The notes beneath the pieces are model-generated. The model saw nothing but the letters and a program-made list of their open reading frames with translations, did no database searches and was not told where the DNA came from. Both the position numbers and the translations under genes were made by a program. Source: Amoebophrya sp. AT5.2 (Eukaryota; Sar; Dinophyceae; Syndiniales; Amoebophryaceae). Taken from it: a stretch of DNA of 11,277 nt. This document shows, piece after piece, positions 5,992 through 11,277 of the stretch; position 1 is the stretch's first letter; every line of letters begins with the position of its first letter. The stretch covers positions 1 to 11,277 of the forward strand of contig RXOD01006097.1 of assembly GCA_005223375.1 (NCBI GenBank), read 5' to 3'.

Positions 5992-8900
5992 GTAATTCTG
6001 AATCGGGATTGAAGTTAGAAAGTTACGACCCAGAAGAACCAGAAAAGACACAGCAGAAACAGACAGAAGAAGACCCAGACGAAACCGGCAGCACGACCGC
6101 CGGGGAAACCGATGCAGACGCGGTCTCTAGTGACGAGCACGGGACCGGGGACGACCTGAAAAAGTATTTTCGCGCGAAGACCGTGGATGCGGTGCGTATT
6201 CCGAGCGACGAGGAGGTCCGTGTCTTGGTCCACATTGATGCGGAGAGGCTAGAGAAGAAGAAGCTCTACGCACTGATGGCGAACCAGGAGTGCGACATGG
6301 ACGTTACTCCTGCTCCTATTCTTCTTTCGACCGAGACTGCGCATGTTCCGATCGTGTTGCGCATCAGCCACGACTCCAAGTTTTCGCGGCGCCTGAAGAT
6401 GAGCATGCTGACCGTCCGGGAGGTTTGTGATCGGAGTCTTGCACAGCAGGAAGCGCCTGGCATCGTGGTCGGACTCGAGGTTTGTAGCGGTAACCGGAGC
6501 CCGATTCTGGTGGAGCAGATCGGGAGTAAGCATCAGGTGTGCTACATGAACATGGCAACAGCCACGGACGAGAACCGGGGGCGAGGAAAAGACAAAGACC
6601 GAGTCGGACGGAGCAGTTTTAAAAATGCAAAGTACAAGAAAGAAGAAAGACGAGCGAGAGACCCAGAAGAAGAACTGAAGGCGGTGCGGCAGGAGATCGC
6701 CGACAAAAAGTCCAAGTGGCCAGCTGGGGGCGGAAAGATTTCGAGATCCAGTGCTGAGTGGCGAAAGCGGGTTTTCGAGAAGCAGGACGAGCTCTTGAGC
6801 GCGTTGCCGCCGGGTCTCAGAGAGCGCGTGAAGAAACAGATCGATGCTGAGTGTATGCACGATGATGGCGCTGCATTTCCTGTTTTGCGCGGGATGGCGG
6901 GTCGCCATCGAGTCAAGCCCGGCGCGAAGTGGAAGGTCCTGCAGCCGTTTCCGTTTGGTTTGCTAGACTCCGAACGGGTTTCCTTTCTTCTCGAAGAGCA
7001 TGTTTTCGAAGACAAGATACGGAAGGTGGATTCGTCACAGGAAGAATTGCCGGCGCATTCTTCGCCTGTATTTTTGGCAGATCGAAAAGGCCACTTGGTT
7101 CGGCGAATCGTCGTCGATTATAGGGAATACAATGCGAATGTCGAAGACTTCGCTTTTGTTATGCCTCGGATAGAGAAAATTTTCCAGAACCTGCTCGAGG
7201 GCCGCCCGAAGTGGTTCGTCATCGTCGACCTCGCCATGGGGTACAACCAGATGCCGTTGGAGACCGAGACTGCGCGTTATTTGTCGTGGGCGACGCCGCA
7301 GGGAATGTTCATTCCTACAAGATTACCACTTGGACCAAAGTGGGCCCCGGCGGCTTTCCAGTCCCATACCGCGCGGGTGTTCGGGTCGGTCCCGTGGATG
7401 AACGTATTTATCGATGATATATGTTTTGCGGCCGACTCGGATGAACAGTTGGTGGAACGGCTTGGAGTCTTGTTTGAGAAATGCAGGGAAAGCGGATTCT
7501 GTCTTAGCCTCCGCAAGAGCGTTTTTGGAGCACGATCTGTGGAAGTGCTTGGATTCCAGTTTTCAGAACGCGGGAGGGCTGTTGCTGAGAAGAAACGGAA
7601 GGTCTTGCAGCAGTGGCCGAAGCCGCGAGACGCTGGGAATTTGAAGAGTTTGATATGCTTCGCGAATTACCTGCGCGAATATATTCCGGATTTCGCAGCG
7701 TTGGTGGCGCCTTTGAAGCCGTACTCCGAGAAGAAGCGGAGTTTTGTACTACTCGAAACAGACGAAGCTGCGCAAGAAGCTTTGGAGGGTTTGAGAAACA
7801 GCATAGGGGACGACGTCTTTTTCGTGAGCATAGATCCGGAGGCGGCGTACTCGTGGCGCAGTTCCGGCCGTCCGGTCGAGGTTTTCGTCGACGCGAGTGA
7901 CCTTTCCTGCGGCTTCGTCGTATGTCAGCGGCCTTGCGCAAACGGGATACCACTACCAGTCTACCGGAAGTCACATACGTGGAGCGAGACCGAGCTGCAC
8001 TGGAGCACGATGGAGAAGGAGATCTATGCGATGCTGTTCTTTATCCTCGAGGGCTACCGAGACGTCGAGCAGTATCAGGTCCTGCTTTACTTCGACCACA
8101 AGAATGCAGGGGCCGCTGAGAGTATGGCTCTGTTTGTAAACGAGCGCGTCTCGAAGAAGGTGCGGCGCTGGATCGGTGAGATGCATGACGTTTTCGCGAG
8201 TGGAAAAGTTATTCGCATATTCCTCACGGGAAGACAGAACGTTCTTGCAGACGCGGTGAGCCGTACGTGGTGGGGAGAAGCGAACGAGTTACAGGGGACG
8301 CCGTTAGCGGGCCAGCTGCCGCTACATTGTCAGGAACTGCTCGATTTTTTGTTCGAACGACCAGTAGACGCTGTTTATGGCCGACGGTGTTACCGGCAGA
8401 TGCAGAGTACAGATGCGATCGCGACGCGGTTGGCTACGGCGATTCCGGTGCTGGTACAGCAGTTCGTCGCGCTTTCATTCAGGAACCCGCAGCAGCTGTG
8501 GGGGTACTGGTTTGCTAAGGATCTGCAGGTTTTTCCTCTTCCGTCCCAGCTCCGCGCCTTTGCGTCGAGGGGAGAGCTAAAGCTTTGCGACGTCGATCTC
8601 GAGCTTCAGTACACTGGCACGGTCCGACCGGCTTGGGGTATGAAGATGAAGGCGCGGCTCGTGCGTTTTCACTGGCAGAAGAGCAACAGGATTCTGTGCC
8701 CGCGATACAGGATGACGGATCTTCATGCGCGGCGGGATTTGGTGTTTACGTTCAACGAGCATATGAAGACTTTGGCCCCGCCCACCCACGCCGACAGAAT
8801 TCGGGTTTTCGATTTTTTCCCGGACTGGTTTGACACCGAAGAGGAGCTTGACGCAGCGAAGCGAGAAGCAGTGTTTGAGCGACACCTGCCGGATTTTGAC

Positions 8901-9932
8901 CCGGCTTCGATGACGATTCACGCGGCCACGAATCTCTGTCCATCGCCGCAGTTTTACGCGAGTCGTACAGCTGGGGGCGGATATGTCGATTCTGAATTCG
9001 TTTGTAACTGTACGACCCTCGTACCTGCTCCAGCGATTTTAGACGTTCCCGAAGCCGCTGACGACACCGGTGATGAGATATGCGAGGAAGTTCCACTTGG
9101 GCTACTAGGTGCAGACGGTGTTTTAGAGGCTGATCTTGTTCCAGCCGAAGGATCCGCTCCTGTACAGCAGCCGGAGTTCGACGATCAACAGCTGCTGTTG
9201 CCTGGGGTAGAAGAAGATCTTCTTGTACCGGCGGCGGAACAATTTCCGGATGCATCTTCAGATAAACCGCAGCGTGGGCAGCGGCTTCACGACTTCGTCG
9301 ATCAGATGCGAGACGCAGACCCAGAAGCAGCAGACGACTACGACGCGGACGAGCTCTATCGGGAAATCTGGAGTGACCATCTTTACACGGGACCGGCTCG
9401 ATTTTTACTTTGGGTTCCAGCGACGGCGGACGACAACACGCACGTGGTGTGGCCTAGTTCTTGGGGCACGGTGCGACTGGTGTTGTTCTACTTGCGTGAC
9501 GCACGTCGGAAAACGGGATACAAGATCCGCTTTGGGCGACCGACAGAGTTGTTCCCGGAGGCTACTGGTTCCAGTGTGCTGGTACCGCTGCAGAAGAATC
9601 TAGTAGGAGTCCTGGTCTTCGGCAAGGAGCGGGTGCTGAAGTTGATCGCGGATCCAGAGGGGCTTTCTGTCGCGCGGTTAGAATTTGCGCGCGAGCAGCG
9701 GAAGGACAAGCTTTACGGCCCGGTGTGCGAAGCAGTAGCTGCAGCACAAGAAGACGCAGACGCGGAGACTGGGAAAGCGAGCTGTTCCGGCGCCTTGACC
9801 TGCCCCGCAAGGAGGTGCGGAAGGTGGTGCGGCGTGTGCAAGTCAATTCTTTTCGTTTTGACCACGACGGAGTGCTGCTGCAGCAGGTGGATGGCCGTTG
9901 GTGCAGTTGTGTCCCCTCGAGTTTGTCACTGA
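5988..9932 (+). CDS. pol: Pol, first part: reverse transcriptase and RNase H, reached by readthrough
   Basis: The frame is continuous with gag-pro after its UGA and has no ATG at its beginning. An acidic Glu/Asp/Thr linker (6009-6170) and a basic charged stretch (about 6580-6720) precede the RT. RT landmarks are SSPVFLADRKG with RRIVVDYREYN (7101), VIVDLAMGYNQ (catalytic Asp, 7227), RLPLGPKWAPAAFQ, and FIDD (7413-7418) replacing the usual Y-x-DD. The connection LGFQFSERG...NYLREYIPDF is typical of Ty3/gypsy. RNase H shows VFVDASD (Asp 7890), METKE-like MEKE (Glu 8019), YFDHKNA (Asp 8094) and NVLADAVSR (Asp 8250). About 470 unrecognised residues follow, ending in ARLEFAREQRKDKL, which resembles the segment before the integrase zinc finger. 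From about 9775 the frame turns into Cys/Arg-rich non-homologous sequence and stops at 9930-9932, while the -1 frame takes over. It makes cDNA from the element RNA in cytoplasmic particles. Confidence 0.9.
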   Translation, partial: LGNSESGLKLESYDPEEPEKTQQKQTEEDPDETGSTTAGETDADAVSSDEHGTGDDLKKYFRAKTVDAVRIPSDEEVRVLVHIDAERLEKKKLYALMANQECDMDVTPAPILLSTETAHVPIVLRISHDSKFSRRLKMSMLTVREVCDRSLAQQEAPGIVVGLEVCSGNRSPILVEQIGSKHQVCYMNMATATDENRGRGKDKDRVGRSSFKNAKYKKEERRARDPEEELKAVRQEIADKKSKWPAGGGKISRSSAEWRKRVFEKQDELLSALPPGLRERVKKQIDAECMHDDGAAFPVLRGMAGRHRVKPGAKWKVLQPFPFGLLDSERVSFLLEEHVFEDKIRKVDSSQEELPAHSSPVFLADRKGHLVRRIVVDYREYNANVEDFAFVMPRIEKIFQNLLEGRPKWFVIVDLAMGYNQMPLETETARYLSWATPQGMFIPTRLPLGPKWAPAAFQSHTARVFGSVPWMNVFIDDICFAADSDEQLVERLGVLFEKCRESGFCLSLRKSVFGARSVEVLGFQFSERGRAVAEKKRKVLQQWPKPRDAGNLKSLICFANYLREYIPDFAALVAPLKPYSEKKRSFVLLETDEAAQEALEGLRNSIGDDVFFVSIDPEAAYSWRSSGRPVEVFVDASDLSCGFVVCQRPCANGIPLPVYRKSHTWSETELHWSTMEKEIYAMLFFILEGYRDVEQYQVLLYFDHKNAGAAESMALFVNERVSKKVRRWIGEMHDVFASGKVIRIFLTGRQNVLADAVSRTWWGEANELQGTPLAGQLPLHCQELLDFLFERPVDAVYGRRCYRQMQSTDAIATRLATAIPVLVQQFVALSFRNPQQLWGYWFAKDLQVFPLPSQLRAFASRGELKLCDVDLELQYTGTVRPAWGMKMKARLVRFHWQKSNRILCPRYRMTDLHARRDLVFTFNEHMKTLAPPTHADRIRVFDFFPDWFDTEEELDAAKREAVFERHLPDFDPASMTIHAATNLCPSPQFYASRTAGGGYVDSEFVCNCTTLVPAPAILDVPEAADDTGDEICEEVPLGLLGADGVLEADLVPAEGSAPVQQPEFDDQQLLLPGVEEDLLVPAAEQFPDASSDKPQRGQRLHDFVDQMRDADPEAADDYDADELYREIWSDHLYTGPARFLLWVPATADDNTHVVWPSSWGTVRLVLFYLRDARRKTGYKIRFGRPTELFPEATGSSVLVPLQKNLVGVLVFGKERVLKLIADPEGLSVARLEFAREQRKDKLYGPVCEAVAAAQEDADAETGKASCSGALTCPARRCGRWCGVCKSILFVLTTTECCCSRWMAVGAVVSPRVCH
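8270..9690 (+). other. Unrecognised ~470-residue region between RNase H and integrase
   Basis: After NVLADAVSR the frame stays open with clear coding character. The first part (to about 9020) is rich in aromatic and basic residues, for example QLWGYWFAKDL and LVRFHWQKSNRI. A very acidic, low-complexity stretch follows (about 9040-9370, Asp/Glu/Ala/Pro). The last part (about 9380-9660) alternates hydrophobic and polar residues in a beta-like way (RLVLFYLRDARRKTGYKIRF). Most Ty3/gypsy elements have only a short linker here. I recognise no domain, and a diverged second RNase H-like or accessory domain is one possibility. Confidence 0.55.
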
Positions 9933-11272
9933 AGCTTCTGAAGGAGTCCCACGACCAACACCACGGCGGTTTTTCGGCGACGTTGGAGCGACTCCGGCTT
10001 GAGCAGTTGACTTGGCAGGAGGTGGCCGAGGACGTGCGAGAGTACTGTGAAGTGCGGTGCTTGGTGTGCGCGGTCGCACGCGCAAACTCGAGGTCCGATG
10101 CTTTCTTTTTCCAGCAGGTTGCGAGGAGGTTCGGCGAGGTCTTCTTTATCGATCATCATGGACCGTATTCGATTACGAAGCGGCAGAATAAGTACTGGTT
10201 TACGGTGGTGGATTTCGCGACTGGATACGGCTGGATTTCTCTTTGTCGATCCACGGACCTGGTAGAAGTCATCGCGCACCTGGAAAAGATTTTCAAGGAC
10301 CAGGGCTGGGCAGGCACTGTGCGCTGCGATAACGGTTTCGGAAAGCGCAAAGGCAGGCTTGGCAAATGGCTGCAGGCAGGGAAGGTTGATTTCAAACCAG
10401 GCTCGCGAGAGAATCCGCGAGGCCAATGGCCCGTAGAATTTCCACACAAAGAAATGCGAACCTTCATCGAAACGCGGATGCGGTTGAAGCAGGGCAAAGC
10501 CGACTGGGATTTGGAGATAACAGATCTTCAGTGGATTTGGCGGACGCTGCCGCGACCGGCCTGGAACAACAAGAGCCCGCACGAACTTCGGTTTTTGGAG
10601 AAGCCTCGGGTGAAGCTGACTGCCGCAGCTAGGAGGATTGAAGAAGACGCTGGGGGCGAGTTTTTCGATCTCCTCGATTTACGTTCACGAGAGAAGGCGG
10701 AACTGCTGGAGCAGCACGGTAAGCGGCGGGAAAGGACAGCGGTTCTCAACGACGAGCGACAGGCTGCGGCGGCGACCAAGACTACAATTTTCGATGTCGG
10801 AACTATGGTCTTTTATCAACATTTACGGGCCGAGATTCGGAAGAAAGACGCGCTGAACGGGTTGAATCTGCCCGAGTTGTTTATGATTTCAAAGGTCATC
10901 AGCCCGACTACTTACTATATTGTAGACTGGCGCGACAATGTGCAGGCTTTGAACTTTGTGCAGCCTGTGCATCGAAAGAACCTTACCGCCACTGGGATGC
11001 GGATCGATGACTTTTTGGTAGAGTTAGATTTTGCATTTACGCACCAGGAGGCTACAGAATCAGTACTAGAAACAGAAGATGCAGGTGTGGAGCTTTGTGA
11101 AGCGGCCCCGGGATTTGTGAAGTTGAAGTTTGTGCAGTATGATGCTTTCCGCATGCAGTATAAGTATTTTAAGGGCGATGTCGAACTTGTAGGAGGACGG
11201 GTCGAGGTTGAGAACAGGTATCCGAAGCTGCGAGATTTGGTGCTGGGGGCGGTTTGTATGACCGGTTTCTGA
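9725..11272 (+). CDS. pol: Pol, second part: integrase, in the -1 frame relative to RT-RH
   Basis: The integrase joins the element cDNA to host chromosomal DNA. The frame is open from well upstream of 9725 and begins with no ATG. Convincing protein sequence starts at about 9767 (DWESELFRRLDLPRKEV), so this is a continuation of Pol and not a separate gene. The N-terminal HHCC zinc finger is HDQHH (His at 9950 and 9962) with CLVC (Cys at 10058 and 10067). The catalytic core has FFIDHHGP (Asp 10151), VRCDNG (Asp 10328) and PVEFPHKEM (Glu 10436). The spacing is D-x58-D-x35-E, the canonical DD(35)E arrangement, so the core looks intact. The C-terminal part (about 10790-10980, VGTMVFYQ ... FMISKVISPTTYYIVD ... 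VQPVHRKNL) resembles the GPY/F module of Ty3/gypsy integrases. A tail of about 95 residues follows. The stop at 11270-11272 lies 15 bases inside the 3' LTR. Integrase identity is firm; how ribosomes reach this frame is unknown. Confidence 0.9.
   Translation: MRSSSCSTRRRRRGDWESELFRRLDLPRKEVRKVVRRVQVNSFRFDHDGVLLQQVDGRWCSCVPSSLSLKLLKESHDQHHGGFSATLERLRLEQLTWQEVAEDVREYCEVRCLVCAVARANSRSDAFFFQQVARRFGEVFFIDHHGPYSITKRQNKYWFTVVDFATGYGWISLCRSTDLVEVIAHLEKIFKDQGWAGTVRCDNGFGKRKGRLGKWLQAGKVDFKPGSRENPRGQWPVEFPHKEMRTFIETRMRLKQGKADWDLEITDLQWIWRTLPRPAWNNKSPHELRFLEKPRVKLTAAARRIEEDAGGEFFDLLDLRSREKAELLEQHGKRRERTAVLNDERQAAAATKTTIFDVGTMVFYQHLRAEIRKKDALNGLNLPELFMISKVISPTTYYIVDWRDNVQALNFVQPVHRKNLTATGMRIDDFLVELDFAFTHQEATESVLETEDAGVELCEAAPGFVKLKFVQYDAFRMQYKYFKGDVELVGGRVEVENRYPKLRDLVLGAVCMTGF
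9757..9785 (+). other. RT-RH to integrase frame change (-1): frameshift site or single-base lesion
   Basis: Upstream of about 9757 only frame 0 reads as plausible Pol (QRKDKLYGPVCEAVAAAQED). Downstream of about 9779 only the -1 frame does (ELFRRLDLPRKEVRKVV). The two frames overlap openly across this interval. It contains GGGAAAG at 9771-9777, read as GGG AAA G in the incoming frame, which is not the X XXY YYZ phase needed for canonical -1 tandem slippage. A one-base deletion or sequencing error explains it equally well. Confidence 0.6.
11245..11252 (+). other. Candidate polypurine tract (PPT) before the 3' LTR
   Basis: GGGGGCGG lies three bases before the TG at 11255. A purine run just upstream of the 3' LTR is the usual plus-strand primer. 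This one is short, interrupted by a C, and separated by TTT, so it is a weak example. It is also part of the integrase coding frame. Confidence 0.35.
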
Positions 11273-11277
11273 TGTCA
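11255..11277 (+). repeat. Start of the 3' LTR, truncated by the window end
   Basis: These 23 bases are identical to 1630-1652, beginning TGTATGACCGGTTTC. The match fails at the base before (T at 11254, G at 1629), which marks the LTR boundary. The repeat reaches the last base of the window, consistent with a contig that ends inside a duplicated LTR. Confidence 0.85.

Larger units (their letters stand above)
1630..11277 (+). mobile_element. Ty3/gypsy-type LTR retrotransposon, complete to the first 23 bp of the 3' LTR
   Basis: A 5' LTR start at 1630 is inferred from a 23-bp perfect direct repeat that returns at 11255, exactly where pol ends. Between them lie gag with retropepsin, RT, RNase H and integrase, in the order PR-RT-RH-IN that defines the Ty3/gypsy group (in copia elements IN precedes RT). 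The LTR-to-LTR period is 9625 bp, long for the group. No env-like gene is present between integrase and the 3' LTR. Apart from one in-frame UGA and one frame change, the 8.9 kb of coding sequence is open, so the copy looks young. The target-site duplication cannot be checked because the right end is outside the window. The candidate left flank is GCTAG before 1630. The element sits in the same orientation as the host protease gene. Confidence 0.88.

Noticed and set aside
6009..6011. TTG at 6009 as an independent Pol start codon
   Set aside because: The frame is already open from the base after the UGA, and non-AUG initiation about 3.7 kb into an mRNA is unlikely compared with readthrough.
9771..9777. 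GGGAAAG as a classical -1 slippery heptamer
   Set aside because: In the incoming frame it is read GGG AAA G, which is the wrong phase for X XXY YYZ; re-pairing after a -1 slip would be poor.
9777..9783. GCG AGC T resembling the Ty3 +1 frameshift site
   Set aside because: It would shift to the +1 frame, but integrase is in the -1 frame.
5985..9932. Reassigned genetic code with UGA as a sense codon
   Set aside because: Trp is coded by TGG throughout, the other reading frames here end in TGA, and UGA occurs in frame only once over more than 2,500 codons, at the Gag/Pol border.
10980..11254. Chromodomain or env gene after integrase
   Set aside because: The tail after the GPY/F-like part has no chromodomain aromatic cage pattern, and no membrane segment or separate open frame precedes the 3' LTR.

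Overview
The window is nuclear DNA from a eukaryote, most likely a protist or alga. It carries a pepsin-family aspartic protease gene with a clear 90-nt GT-AG spliceosomal intron, followed by a long Ty3/gypsy-type (Metaviridae-like) LTR retrotransposon. The lineage cannot be fixed from this sequence. A G follows the AG at the intron acceptor, which occurs in dinoflagellates and elsewhere, so this is only a weak hint. There is nothing prokaryotic here, and no tRNA, rRNA or CRISPR array.

Layout: 1-145 is 5' flank with a small ATGA microsatellite. 146-1435 holds the first two exons of a secreted-type aspartic protease, which stops shortly after its second catalytic motif. About 1421-1601 reads like a second intron. 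At 1630 a retrotransposon in the same orientation begins. A 23-bp direct repeat (1630-1652 = 11255-11277) starts with TG and recurs immediately after the last pol codons, so I read 1630 as the start of the 5' LTR and 11255 as the start of the 3' LTR, which the window cuts off. The LTR-to-LTR period is 9625 bp. The stretch 1789-2324 has no ATG on the + strand and holds a TATA-like site and a possible primer-binding site. This fits LTR promoter plus untranslated leader.

The element encodes a very long Gag with a retropepsin at its C-terminus (2325-5987). A single UGA follows, in the context UGA CUAG, and the same frame then continues open as Pol with reverse transcriptase and RNase H (5988-9932). 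The integrase (HHCC zinc finger, D-x58-D-x35-E core, weak GPY/F-like C-terminal module) lies in the -1 frame (to 11272). The expected expression scheme is Gag-PR as the main product, with Gag-PR-Pol made by stop-codon readthrough. Whether integrase is reached by a -1 frameshift or the break is a one-base lesion in this copy cannot be decided here.

The most notable points are the UGA CUAG junction (a sequence known as an efficient readthrough signal), the placement of protease before the recoding stop, the RT-RH/IN frame break, and about 470 residues of unrecognised sequence between RNase H and integrase.
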